Shown one piece after another: positions 15,246 to 26,756 of a stretch of 28,148 nt of DNA (the first letter of the stretch is position 1; each line of letters begins with the position of its first letter). The position numbers and the translations under genes were made by a program. This DNA is from an archaeon (GTDB lineage Archaea; Iainarchaeota; Iainarchaeia; CSSED10-239), in contig JAKQTP010000189.1 in assembly GCA_029563035.1 (NCBI GenBank), positions 1 through 28,148 on the forward strand. The letters are read 5' to 3'. The notes beneath the pieces were generated by a model. It was given only the letters and a program-made list of their open reading frames with translations. It did not search any database and was not told where the DNA came from.

Positions 15246-16157
15246 ATGGCTAAGAAGTATTGACCAAAAGAAGTCAAAAAAATAAATAAATTACTTAAGT
15301 CTAATTCATGATACGAAACTATCATGAAAGAACTTAAAGTATCTGAATATCTAGCTAAAGAGATATTAAGAAAGTGAGAGGCGTGAATTATCGAAGAATA
15401 TTTACCTCCAAAAATATTAATAGTAGATATTGAGACAGCACCTATGGAGGTCTATACATGGTGATTGTGGAATCAAACAATGTGAACAGACCAGATAAAA
15501 GAAGATTGGTTTATGTTGTGTTGGTCTGCTAAATGGTTATTCTGAAACACAATAGAAAAGTGAGTACTTAACAAAAAAGAGCTTACAAAAAAGGATGACA
15601 GAAGAATAAGTAAAGATCTATGGAAATTAATGGATGAAGCAGACATAGTAATTGCTCATAACTGAGATGCTTTCGACATAAAGAAAATGAATGCAAGATT
15701 TATAAAGCATTGACTATGAGTTCCATCTCCGTATCAAACAATAGACACATTAAAGGTCGCCAAGAGATGATTTAGGATGACATCAAACAAACTAGACTAT
15801 CTATGTAGATTCCTATGAGTCTGATGAAAAATTGATACAGGTTGATTTGAGTTGTGGAAAAAGGCAGTAGAATGAGATATGTGAGCTTTATGAAAAATGG
15901 TAATATATTGCATGAATGATGTTGTAATATTAGAAAATTTATATATAAAGCTAAGGCCATACATTAAATGACACCCAAACTTGAATCTATATTGAGAGTG
16001 AGAAAGATGTTCAAATTGTTGATCTGAAGATATTAAGTGGAAATATAAGTATAGATCAAATACTACGGTATTTGAATGTTGAAAGTGTCAGGATTGCTGA
16101 GCATATATAAGAAGAAGTAGTGCTAGTAAAATAACTAAGATTAGAAATGCAAAATAG
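15246..16157 (+). CDS. DEDDy-type 3'-5' exonuclease with C-terminal zinc ribbon
   Basis: A 303-residue nuclease of the DnaQ/RNase H-like family that removes nucleotides from 3' ends. The three exonuclease motifs are present: ILIVDIETAP (D61, E63), VIAHNGDAFDIKKMN (D141, D144 region) and YCMNDVVILENLY (Y221, D225), so the DEDDy subtype is likely. The N-terminus resembles a small helix-turn-helix (residues 10-45). The C-terminus has CSNC at 255-258 and CGKCQDC at 278-284, a probable zinc ribbon. TGA encodes most Gly, including that in HNGDAFD. No polymerase domain is fused or present in the window; it may proofread for a polymerase encoded elsewhere. Confidence 0.87.
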
Positions 16158-16233
16158 GGCTTTATTTTCGTTTGTATGAACAGGATTCCCAGCAAACGTC
16201 TATTTAGCCATACTAGCTATAAAAAGCTCTTAG
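16147..16233 (+). CDS. Possible 28-residue hydrophobic peptide
   Basis: An ATG inside the end of the exonuclease gene opens a short frame ending at TAG 16231-16233, with hydrophobic FPANVYLAILAIKSS at its C-terminus. It fills an otherwise empty gap and ends in the hairpin at 16226-16258. There is no homology evidence; it could be chance. Confidence 0.2.
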
Positions 16234-16258
16234 AAGTCAATTTAAAGCCTCTGAGAGC
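16226..16258 (+). promoter_or_regulatory. Hairpin before the zincin-like gene
   Basis: GCTCTTAGA (16226-16234) pairs with TCTGAGAGC (16250-16258) with one G-T pair and a 15-base loop. There is no T run after it. AAGTATAATATG follows directly, so the stem sits just upstream of a TATAAT-like box and the next start codon. It may be an RNA processing or translation-control stem rather than a terminator. Confidence 0.35.
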
Positions 16259-16267
16259 AAGTATAAT

Positions 16268-16690
16268 ATGATAATAGCAAAAGCAAGAACCGAATACATG
16301 GAAAATGTATCTATAATACATTCGTGTACAGCTAAGAAAGTCAATAAATTTATTGACAAAAAATTCAAAATAAAAAGCCATTTCTCAGATGATTCTATGT
16401 GACAAACTCTATTGTTATGAAACTGAGCAAGGAAAGCGATTGTTATATACATAAACAATGTAGCGTTCAAATCTGTCGCAGAAACAATATCAACAGCATA
16501 TCATGAGGCTTGACACGCTGTATTTTTTATGTTGGAAAGAGCATGAATAGATCCAATGGACTCTTCCTGAGAACACTTTTTATATCTACAAGACTTCTTT
16601 ACACAGGAAATACTCAAGAGTATTAATAAATATCAAACATGACAAAAGAAGAGAAAACAAAAAAAGCACAAGAAAAAGCTAAAGAAATAG
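16268..16690 (+). CDS. Zincin-like protein with HEAGH motif (140 residues)
   Basis: Contains STAYHEAGHAVFFMLERAG, a HExxH zinc-binding motif (His79, Glu80, His83) followed by DSSGEHFLYLQDFF, in which Glu102 and the aromatic helix match a common phage pattern HExxH...D...E.f.yL. The Gly of HEAGH is TGA. Whether it is an active peptidase is unknown; the related phage proteins have no well-established role. The C-terminus is very basic (KKRKQKKHKKKLKK). It overlaps the next gene by 52 bases in another frame. Confidence 0.65.
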
Positions 16691-16782
16691 GACATTGTCT
16701 ATGCAACCTTGTATTACAATGTCCATGTTCTGCGTATACAAATCATTGAATATGCGTGTGTTGAGAAAAATATGAAGAGTAA
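16639..16782 (+). CDS. Small Cys-rich protein (47 residues)
   Basis: After a charged helix (MTKEEKTKKAQEKAKEIG) the protein has HCLCN, QCPCS and CVCGEKYEE: six Cys in CxC pairs within about 26 residues, suggesting an iron-sulfur or zinc site. It overlaps the zincin-like gene by 52 bases and the RuvC-like gene by 11 bases. Both glycines near the end are TGA. A redox role with the ribonucleotide reductase is possible but not shown. Confidence 0.55.
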
Positions 16783-17287
16783 ATACTATCTATGAATAGA
16801 CTTATGATTAAACTGATGATTTACTTTGTTAAAGGATTGAAAAATAGTTTTTTGTCTGCCCACTCCAGTCACAAAGAAAAAAGTTTGAAAAAAGGAAAGA
16901 AATATATTTGACATAGAATGAATACACAATATAATAAAAAAGATTGATCCTAATAACACAACAGTGTGCATGGAAAGGTTAAGAGCTATGCCATGACAGT
17001 TCTCTCAAACATGATTTAGTTTGTGATTATGATCTTGAATAATAAAGTGAATGTTAACAGTATTATGAATAAGTTATGTTGAGATTGAGCCAAGGCAATG
17101 GCAGGATCACTTCTTCCCAAAAGAAAGGAAAAAGGATGAAACAAAAAAACTATCAATTAAGATAGCTTTAGAAAAGTTTAAGTGATTTAAGTTTTTAAAA
17201 ACAAGTAGAAGTTCAGTACCGTCAGATTGACTAACAGACAGCGCTTTAATAGCTTTATATTGACATAATGTAATTGAAACAGTTTAA
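16772..17287 (+). CDS. RuvC-like Holliday junction resolvase
   Basis: Cuts four-way DNA junctions during recombination and before packaging. The 171-residue product has the RuvC motifs: YLGIDLGLNGGFTLL with Asp10, VCMERLRA with Glu69, EPRQWQDHF near 106-114 and SDGLTDSALIALYG with Asp152 and Asp156. The length matches the family. All 18 of its glycines are TGA and none GGN, the extreme of code adaptation in this window. It is the last gene of the rightward block, followed after ten bases by the bidirectional terminator. Confidence 0.88.
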
Positions 17288-17296
17288 TTAAAACTT

Positions 17297-17327
17297 AAAA
17301 CCCCAGACTTTTCATCTGGGGTTTTTT
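17297..17327. terminator. Bidirectional intrinsic terminator
   Basis: AAAACCCCAGA (17297-17307), loop CTTTTCA and TCTGGGGTTTTTT (17315-17327) form a GC-rich 7-bp stem with A and T tracts on the two sides, so it works in both directions. It lies exactly between the converging rightward (ending 17287) and leftward (ending 17333) gene blocks. Confidence 0.93.
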
Positions 17328-17332
17328 GTATT

Positions 17333-20300
17333 CTATTTCTTCTTGAACTTTAAGGTTCTTTTTTCCCAAGATTCAAAGTTTTTAACTTTTTCAAGTTGGG
17401 AAGAAATAAAGTCTCTGTCCTCTTCCGATACTTTACTGAATTCTCATCTACTATAGAAATTCATTATCTTGTATATTCTATTAAGATCAGATTTTTTATA
17501 GTTATCTTCCATGAAATTCTTAATATCTCACATATACTCTTTTCATATAACATCATCGTAATATAATCAAATTTCTTTTTTTCACTTGGCTGCATCAATA
17601 TAGAATCTCATAATCTTTATTGTATTTTCAACGCTAGTTTTTCATTCTCTTACTGCCTGTAGTTCGTCCGATAACTTATTTCACTCAACTCTTTCATCAA
17701 AAGTTAACTCTCATTTTTCATACTTAGTTTTTAATGATTCATATAGACTAGACATTGCAGCGTCCTTGAAGTCTAACGTTTGCTTAAGGTCGTATAATGA
17801 TGTAGATATGTCTCATGAGCCAGATAAAAACTCATCTTTATTTATAAACGCACTCATGGGTTTATCAAACAATATATTTCTCATTGAAGATTCTATGTTT
17901 AAATCTTTTTCTTCTTCATCTGTCAATAATAACTTTCAAATAAAGTCAGTCGTTATAGATCACATCGTTCCTCATTGAGCCCTTATAGCACTCTCTATTC
18001 TCTTCGGATCTCATTTAGTGAATTTAGATAACCATATAGCTATTTTATTAGTATCTTTTGTAGGATCTCATGTAATGTCTCATAACTCTGGGAATGTTCT
18101 CATTCAGAATAATGCAAGTCAAACATTAAGAATTGGTATTAATCATAATGTTCCTCATAAAAATCAAGCCATCATATCTCACATTACATCGCTATCAATA
18201 TCTTTTCATTTACTTACCTTAACAATCGTGTCTATTAATGTAGCAGCTGCGCTTGCTCATGCATCTATAATCCTTGGCCCAGCAATTCATGATGGCATTT
18301 CAGAAATCAATTCTGAGTATCTAGGGTCGTATCATGGAGCGATCTGAGATAGTATTGCAACTCATGCCATTGTTCAAATTCATGTAAACAATGGATTCGA
18401 AGGTAATTTTATATTCGCATTTTTGAAATAAACAAAATTTGTTTTTTGATATGCGTTCTTATCTAAATACTTATATATTTCAATCAAGGCACTGTCTCTC
18501 TCTTCGTCTGTAACCGCAAGATCGTAGTCTCTCTTCAATCTCATTGCCTGTATTACTTGTATAACAGAATAGAACATAATAAGTTTTCATACTCTTTCTG
18601 CTCATTCTTTACTTGCAATTCTATTCATCATTTCGAAAGAAATTTGTACTGAAGAATTAAGATATGGAGTTATTTGCGTAAAATATCTCATTGTAGATCA
18701 GGAACCTCTTTTGTGAAATGATCCCGATACGTTTCTTGCATTTTCATACGAAGTCATTACTCACAATCATTTATATCTAGATCTGTAGTATTCAGTGAAT
18801 CTACTGAAAGATTCCGTAAGGGCTGGAAGGAATTCTAATACCTTTCATCATTTTTCTAGTATCTTCTTCTTTTGAGCCTTAGTTCATGTAATATATGCTG
18901 TGATATCTTGCGGATCAACTTTATCAAAGTTTATGTCTCACCAATGTGACTTGAAGCCTCATAATGAATTATATTCTTTAAGCCAGTCAAAGAACCTTTT
19001 TTTCTCAGCTTTACTCGTTGATATTCTAGCAAGTATCTTGGCCTGAGATCAAAATGGTATCAGTCATGTTTTAGAAAAAATATAAGAAGTTGGTATATCT
19101 ATCATCGTGTTCTTTAATGCGAAAAATGGATTTTTTCCAGTAGTTAAAGAAGTAAACGCCCTAGCAGATCATTTAAGCCATCCTGTTGCCCAATCCAATC
19201 AAAATGTGTTGTTCTCTATTCATTTATATAAAACATCTATTGACTCTTGTAATACAGAATCTAAAACATTAAACACATGTCTTTCTCCATTAATATTGGC
19301 CACCAATCATGTGGCATTTTTTCAGGCTTTAGATATAAATTCTGGTACTATATCAGCTGATTTATATAGCTCATTAAGAAAAGACTGCTTATTAAATGTT
19401 TGCATTGCCCTTATATGGATATATGGTAATGTTAACAATGGGTTTAATACATCTCATCCTACAGAATCTCTTTTATTTAGATTGACCATGTTTGCGCTTA
19501 TTTTGCCCATCTTACTATATGAAGATAATTCTTTGATCGTGTCTCTAATTAACGGAGCATATCATTTGTTTCATTTTAAATCTTCATATTCTTGGTCTGA
19601 TATTTTTCAGACTCTATGCATCAACTCTAAGTTCACTCTAGTTATTTCATCAAAGACATTTGTATATTTTCTCCATTTTGATTCTTCTGACTTGTAATGT
19701 TTCTCGGTTCATGATATGTCTATAACCTTTCTCGTCTTTCATTTTCAGCCTTTAATTAAAACATCTTTAAGAGCTACTCATGGCATAGTACTAAGATTTT
19801 TTCTTATTCTGTTCATATCTGACTTATACTTCTTGATCAATTCTCAAACTCTCTTTGATTCGTCTTGTAGTTCTTTTTTCTGTTCAGTTCCTTTTGTCTC
19901 TGATTTTATTCTTGCATCTATGTTTGATTTTGATTTTTCTAATATTTTAATTCTATTTGGTAATTCTTTTTTATAGAATTTATAAGAAAAATAATTATCT
20001 CTTGCCACTAACCATGATCAGAATTCATCTATTAATCATCTCTTCTTTAATTCAGTAAGCATCTCAGAATAATTAACGTCAGACATTTTCTCTAAATTTT
20101 CTCAGTCTATAACATAAACTCAATCTTCTCACATTAAATTATTAACAGCTCTTTGGCTTGATGGCATAAAACTTTGGTATAGTCTTTCTAATGACTTTCA
20201 TTTATTGTCGAGTATCCAAGTCTCTCCTTTTTTAATCTTTAGGCCCTGTTCTTCGGCTATTGCCCTGTCTAACATCCTTACAGAATGTCCAGAATATCTT

Positions 20301-23300
20301 GCTCTATTAATGAAGATATCCTTTCTTCACATTAATTTTGAAACTATCTTTTTAGCCCTAGATTTTGTACTTAATGTTGTGGCTTGTGTTCTTCTTTTGG
20401 CACTTAGCTTACTAAATATATAATTTATTCTATTTAATCTTGAAATATCAGCGATCATGCTTTCGCTATAAAACACTGAATTTTTATCAACAACAAAGTT
20501 ACTGTATAAAGCTGGATATTTTTTAGAAGCACTACTTGGGTTAACAACATATTTAGTCCAAAAACCTGAATATACCTCACTCAAAAATCGTCTCATTGAA
20601 GCTTCTCTTATGTTTTGGTCCTCAGATGTTAGTCATCTTGTTAGTTCTTGTAATTCAGATTTTTTTAAATCTTTCTTTAATATTGATGTTGCCTCAACAA
20701 CAAAAGATGCTGGGACATCTAAGTCTCATTTTTTTAGATTTGAGTTTATTTCATTATAAAACAGCTCATGTCAAAGTTCATGTGTGAAACTTGCAACGTC
20801 ATGTCTGTTTGATACACTAATAATTCAAGGTTTCCATGAAGGACTTTTTCATATTTGCTCAGAAACTCTTACTCATCTATTATTGGCTATTTCAATTAAT
20901 TGCTCAGAAACAACAAATGATTTAGCTCAAGATTCTATATCTTTTATTTCCTGATTAACTTCACTCTCTTTTTCGCTTAACCGTTGCTCTACTTCTAATA
21001 AATCTAATGCTGCTGACTCTTGTTCCGCCTTAGATTTTCTATACAATCTTTTACCAGAGATGTCTGCTGAGTATTCTAATCATGCCAAATCATCTATTAG
21101 CAAGTCTGTATCAAAGTCATCTGTTTCCATTAATTCTTCACCTTTATTCTCTAACGCTTCGCTTATTGATTCTCATGTTATCTCAGCATACTCCCTAGTC
21201 AACTCTATTCTTTCTTCTTCTAGAAACATTCGATCAGAATCACTTGTTTTTGGATTATCTAGTTTTTCTGTTATTCTTGTATAATCATTTATAATCTCTT
21301 TTTTAGATCTTTGACCCTCTTTTTTTACTTCTTCTGAAGCTTTTACTTTTTCCTTTCTTGTCTCTTTTTTAGGTTCCTCCTTAGCTTTTTCCGCTAGCCT
21401 CCTTTGATTTTCTTTAGATTTTTGTTCAAATATCTCTCTTAGTGTCTTACCCTTACTGATCTCTAACTTTAGTTTTTCTAATACTGGATCTCTCTCTTCT
21501 TCGGCTTTTTCTTTTTGTCATTTTACCACTGTCTCAACAATCTTCTTTTTATCTATTTTTTCAGTAGCTGTTATTGACTTCTTCTTTGTCTCCTTAGGTT
21601 TTTCAACTACCTTTTTTATCTTTGTATCGACTCCTTTCGGTTTAACCGTGTCTTTCTTCCTAATAGTCATGTCAGGTTTATTGGCGTTATCCCATCCCGT
21701 GTTTGTTCATGCCTTACTAGCATCAAATTTATCGAATTCTTCTGTTCCTCCGTGATAAACAGGAGTCCCTTGTGCCTTTATAAACTCATCAGCCGTTTTA
21801 TATTTTTTTGCTTCTTCAATTAAAGGCTCTACAACGCTTGGTTTCAATCTGGCTTGCGGTCTATAAATATATTCTTCACCCAAAGGTTCATCCAAGTCAT
21901 CTAAAATATCAGACAATTTAACTTTCTTTTCTATCACTCTTCCAGTTCCAGCATAATCTTTTGCTAACTGCTTATTAGTTGTAACGAAATCACCAGCAAC
22001 TATATCGCCACCTTTACCAGTTCCACGATATATAGTAATCATCTCATCTGCTGGTTTTTTCATTGTCTTATCTAGCGTGGTGATATTATCTGCTAATTCG
22101 GCTGTTGCTCTTTTAGCTGGAGTATAATCAGCAAATACACTTCCAGTTGGGTTAAGTGTGTCTAATTTTGCCGATTTCAAGGCTGGCTTTACTTCAGATG
22201 ATACTTTAGTCGTCTTTGGAGCTAAAACCTCTCTACGAGGCTTCTGTGGCTCCACAGTAGATGTCTTTGGGGCTTCTGGTATGTATAAAAGCTCTCAAGG
22301 TCTAGGCTTCATTCATTCTATATCTTCTCTAGCAGATTCATGAATTGTTGGTATAATTGATTTCTTAAGAGATACCTTTCTATTCGGATCTTTCGCCTGA
22401 CTAATTATCGTTAAAACGTTCTTTGCAATCGTAGTTGGAGTTTCTTCTTTTGGCTTTACTGTTGGCTCTTTAGCTTCCTGTGCTTTTTGTATCGAAGCAG
22501 ACACTCTTTCTCCTATTGAGCTGTCAACACCAGTTCAGATATTAAGATTATTTATATCTATTGGAGTATCACCAACTTTATCTAACTTCTTAGACTGGTA
22601 TTGTTCCATCAAGTTAGCAGCAGAAAAGACTCATGACATAACAGAAAATGCTAAAACTTCTGTCAATAATTGCTCCTTGTCTGGTATCTTGAACTCTTGA
22701 TCGTCTATTCACATTACATAGCCAGCTCAATGTCATACATCCGCGACTCTTTCTTCTGCCATTTCAAAAATTGGATTATTCCAACCTATTCTATTTAAAA
22801 ATGAAGTTATTTGTCAATCTGTTTTAAGTGGATTCGCTTTCTTTATTGCATTAAATATTCACAATTTAGATACAACAGCATTTCAGGCCTTAGTAGATCA
22901 AAGGACTTTTCATAAAGCCTTCGCTCAATCTCAAAGAACACCTCAAGCTCTTTCTGAGGCGTATTCAACAAAAGTTTCAAATGTAGCTTTTCACGCAGAC
23001 TTTAATACTGATTCTTTCCTATAATCTGGTTCTGAACCAGCTCTTATGCTTTCTAATGCCTGCTTATCCATTGTGCTAGCCAATATTCTTGGTGCTCACG
23101 CTACTGGCGTTCTTAAAGCCTCTCATGCTAAGCCAGTTCATACTCTAGTAGCAGTTCTAAGCGCTGTTCACTTAATTCCTTTTTCTGCCATTTCTTTTAC
23201 TAACTTTTCCTGAAAAGACTTTGTTAGCATTTTTTTAGCAACCTCTTTAGCTGTCTTTTTTCAAGCTGTAGCAATACCTCCAGTAGCTAATATTTCTGAT

Positions 23301-23947
23301 ATGAATTTAGGAATTTCTGTTATTATTGAAAGTGCTTGATATCATATGGTTTTGTCTGCGTTATTTTTGTCAAGCCAGTTTTTTAAATATATCAAGTCAT
23401 CTTCATCCGCTATACCTTTTTCAAATCTAGCTGCAGATGTTACAAGTTTAGCTGCATTAGCAATATCATTAGCATGTCAAACTCAAGGGAGTATATTGGT
23501 TGCGAAGTTTTTTAATGTCAATTCATCAGCCTTGTCTCTCCATGTCAATGTTCATGGTTTATCTTCTCATAATATTGGTGTTGTAGATTGTGATATTTCG
23601 CTTTTGGGTAAAACAAAATCTTGTCTAACTTGAGGCTGTACAATTGATTGTTTTTGTGCTTCTGGTATTTTTGTTGCCACATCTTCAATCCGCCTTCATA
23701 AAGCACTTCAATATAAGCGATCCCTCATCGCATTAACTTCGTCAACTTTTTTGTCTTCATTATACTTACTAATATATGCATCTCTCATTACCTGTTCTCA
23801 TACTTCGTACGCTTTCTTTCATTCATTACCACTAAGTCTTACTCAAAATTTACTTTGAGTCATTGGAGTGTATGTAAGATTACTTTTTTTATTTTGTTCA
23901 GGATTTGCTTTTTTAAACACATCCAAGACATTTTTTATAATAGACAT
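17333..23947 (-). CDS. Large polyvalent protein (2204 residues) with ART-like, zincin and LPD38-like regions
   Basis: One continuous frame with TGA read as Gly. An N-terminal part (1-550) precedes an ADP-ribosyltransferase-like segment: ITIYRGTGKGGDIVAGDFVT at about 637-656, then EEYIYRP at 691-697, and a second partial ART-like start TPVYHGGTEEFDKFD at about 728-742. A Lys/Glu-rich coiled-coil stretch follows (about 755-920). A metalloprotease motif THELGHELFY is at 1055-1064. A region about 1650-1850 with GKNPFFALKNTMID, RFTEYYRSRY and ITPYLNSSVQ resembles the LPD38 domain of polyvalent proteins. A Gly-rich hydrophobic region lies near the C-terminus. Such giant proteins are thought to be packaged and injected with phage DNA. 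Residues about 552-746 (21710-22294) contain no TGA codon although they hold 12 Gly, so the ART part looks recently inserted. Confidence 0.8.
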
Positions 23948-23952
23948 AATTA

Positions 23953-24930
23953 TTATTGTTCTATATTAGTTGTTCAAAATGGTTCTGCTGCTGATGATGT
24001 TAAGTCTTTCATCACATTGCTTTTAAAAATCCTTGCAGCTTCTTCTCAGTTGCCTTTTCTTATTGCTTGTTCTAATAACTCTATTCATCAAACTGGAGAT
24101 TCTGGATTGTCCTGTGCTTCTAAAAACTGTAATGCATAACCTTCTATTTCTTGTGGAGATGCTCATGTTCATTTGAAGTATGGAGAAATAGATGTATGTA
24201 CTGACATTAGATCAGACAAAAGTGAATCATCATAATCATTTATAAAAGGAGTTAATGATGGGAATGTTTTTAGTATATTCTTTTTATCTGTATTTGTATA
24301 GATACTCTCTCTCTTATTAGCACTTGCTGCGGCCTTCAATCTTTGTGCCTCTAATTCCATTTTTTTATTTATCATTGTAGATAAACTCTTTATAGCGCTT
24401 GCTGCATTTTCTCCAATATATTCTCTTTCAGCTGCTATTCTTCATAAATGTGCTTGAGCAGCAGCGTCTCTAGAAGCTCTTACAGAAGATTGTTCTGATG
24501 GAGATAATTCTCTTAAATTTTGATCCATGAAATTTCAACTAGGAGATGTTTCATAAAAAACTCTATCTCTAACAGATCAAAACGGTGTAGTATCCTTTAT
24601 CTTAGATTTCCAGTATGCTTCTTCTTGAGTCGTAGGTTGAAGTATCTCTTGTTTTCTTTTAATAAGTTTTTCAAGATCTGTCATTAATCTGTTTCAAGAA
24701 GACCAGTCTCAAGCATTCGATCATAAAATTGTTCACTCTACGTCTATTCAAGATCATACTTTTGTTGGATCTGAATATATAATAAATCAATCAGCGTCCC
24801 TCTTAATTAGTCATCTTTTTTGAGCTTCGTTAACATTTGCCTGATCTGTTTGTTTATTATATTTTGTCCAATCAGTTCTTGGATCTGACAACCTATCTAC
24901 GGCTGCTTTTATTCATGTTGTATCTGCCAT
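23953..24930 (-). CDS. Probable internal virion or structural protein (325 residues)
   Basis: Lies five bases upstream of the polyvalent protein gene and is read in the same direction. It begins MADTTGIKAAVDRLSDPRTD. The central part is rich in Ala, Glu, Lys and Arg and should form long helices (for example LEAQRLKAAASANKRESIYT). The end is SSAAEPFGTTNIEQ. No domain is recognised. Position between fibre-like genes and the injected-protein candidate suggests a virion-internal or tail-associated protein, by context only. Gly is mostly TGA. Confidence 0.6.
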
Positions 24931-24945
24931 ATTATATTTAATAAA

Positions 24946-26151
24946 TTATAATCAATATCTTTCTACGTTTTTCCACTTTGCCTGTTCTAGATCCTTAGCT
25001 CTATTCAACCAGTAGTCTCATAGGTATGTTCACTTCATTGCTCACTCCGCCTTGTCAGATCAACTTCTTACGTATCACTCTTGTCATACTTGTCTAGCTA
25101 AATATGACGGTCTATAATTTCAAGAATGATAGTCTATATTTCATTCTCAGAATCTATTTTGAAAATAGCCATAAGGATCTGCTATTCATCAAAAGTCTTT
25201 TTGAACGTCAGATACAACTGCGCTTCAGTACATTCTTTCTGCAGCAGTTCATAAGTCTCTTGCTTTATTAACCATTTCTGTAGACTTGTCTTCCCAATCA
25301 TATCTTCTCTGTGTTGGTAGATTTCATTCAACTCATTTCCATCATAGCGCTCATTCTTTTCATAATTCAGCTCTTGATTCTCATGAAAGCATTCATCATC
25401 TTTCTCTTATTGATTTTTTTGTCTTTTCAAGTAAGTCTTTGTACGACTTTGCTTCTTGTTGTACATATCTTGATGATTCACTACGAAGATCTTGCATTGC
25501 CGTCTTTAAATCTTCTAAGTCTCTATATTTTACCTTTTCATAATATGGAGATATATCTGTTTCTGCATTCTTAACGGCATCATCTAAAACTCTTCACAAC
25601 TCTTCTTTTGACCATATTTTTTCTCACGATCAATAATCTTGAGATATTGCATATTTTAAAACTGATTTTTCTGCGTCGCTATAATCTGGGTTAGAGTCTA
25701 TTTCAGAATATAGTACATTTAGTGCGTCAGTCTGAGATCAAGACATTGCTCATGTTCAAAATCATTTAGATGTTGGTTCTTGATAATACAATCTTCAGTC
25801 GTTATCTTTTGTTATATACTTAGACCACTCAGACTGAGGTATTCATCTAGCAGCTAATTGCGATCTTATTTCTTGCAACTTTTGCTCATTAGCTATATAA
25901 ACTCTAGATTCGCTACCAGTAGGTTGCACGTCTGTTCATATAACATCCTTGTAATATCAGGCAGTTTTAAATTGTTTTGCATTAGGCTCTAATGCTTTGT
26001 ACAAATCTCATGAAGCTTTTGTGCTCCAATATTTTTTCTCTTCATTGTTCGCCTGTCTTCAATAGAAATAGTAAAATAGATTGTCAACATCTCTATCGCT
26101 GAGTTTTCTATTACTGTCTATTAGGCTTTTGATAGACTCATTCATGGCCAT
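24946..26151 (-). CDS. Probable virion-associated protein (401 residues)
   Basis: Opens with MAMNESIKSLIDSNRKLSDR (a second ATG follows two codons in, so the start may be either). It contains DNLFYYFYGRQANNEEKKYW near the N-terminus, which resembles the short helical repeat (F..yfGR.a...E..yW) seen in some surface and phage structural proteins. Acidic helical stretches follow, and the C-terminal third is rich in Gly and Tyr (NIDYHSGNYRPSYLARQVG). This is compatible with an internal or tail protein. Gly is largely TGA. Function is assigned by context only. Confidence 0.55.
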
Positions 26152-26155
26152 ATTT

Positions 26156-26755
26156 TTAATCTTGTATAATCGTATCTGTTAACTCAGACACGTCGTATTT
26201 TACTTTAAAATTCTTAACATAGTAGTATGCGTTAATACTACTGGCGTATGCTTTTAGCTCAACTATACTGTCTATACCAACTGTTATATCTTTAGTATAT
26301 GTCTTATATTCTGTTGTTGTTGTTTGTGTATGAACAAGAACTCAATCAACATATATAAGTCATGTTTGTCAAGTAAAAGACGGTGTATTTTTAGCATCAA
26401 ATACTATTCTCATTGTTCATGTTCTTGATGATTTGAATGACTTTAGCAATCTTTCTTTATCTCATTTGACAGATCTTTCTGTATCCATTTCTAGTACAGT
26501 TGTATCAGATGCCGTGCTCTTCAATAGGTCAACAGAATCTCATCATAACTGTCTCCACTCATTGTTTATATACACATATTTAACAAATTCATCTGTAGTG
26601 CTATTATATATATTTACATCTTCTCACTCGGTTCATTTTTTTGCAAGGAATGCAGTTAATTCATCTCATGTTAGTACTAAAGACTGTATAACATTGAAGC
26701 TTCTTATCTTCTCAGAATTCAATCAGTCATGAGTATGTGTTCTTGTGTCAAACAT
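26156..26755 (-). CDS. Tail-fibre-like or virion surface protein (199 residues)
   Basis: Begins MFDTRTHTHDGLNSEKIRSF. The C-terminal 90 residues have a beta-sandwich-like pattern: RTGTMRIVFDAKNTP, GLIYVDGVLVHTQ, DITVGIDSIVELKAYA, then YYVKNFKVKYDVSELTDT. This alternation resembles carbohydrate-binding or fibre-tip domains, but no family is named with confidence. It lies four bases from the next gene and one base after the upstream propeller-like gene, so it is part of one virion operon. Confidence 0.55.
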
Positions 26756-26756
26756 A

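Noticed and set aside
6242..17287. TGA as tryptophan (mycoplasma-type code)
   Set aside because: TGA repeatedly falls on invariant Gly (for example all three Gly of the helicase Walker A motif), while TGG codons remain at Trp positions.
17297..17327. Attachment site or origin at the switch of strands
   Set aside because: The only clear structure there is a GC stem with A and T tracts, fully explained as a bidirectional terminator.
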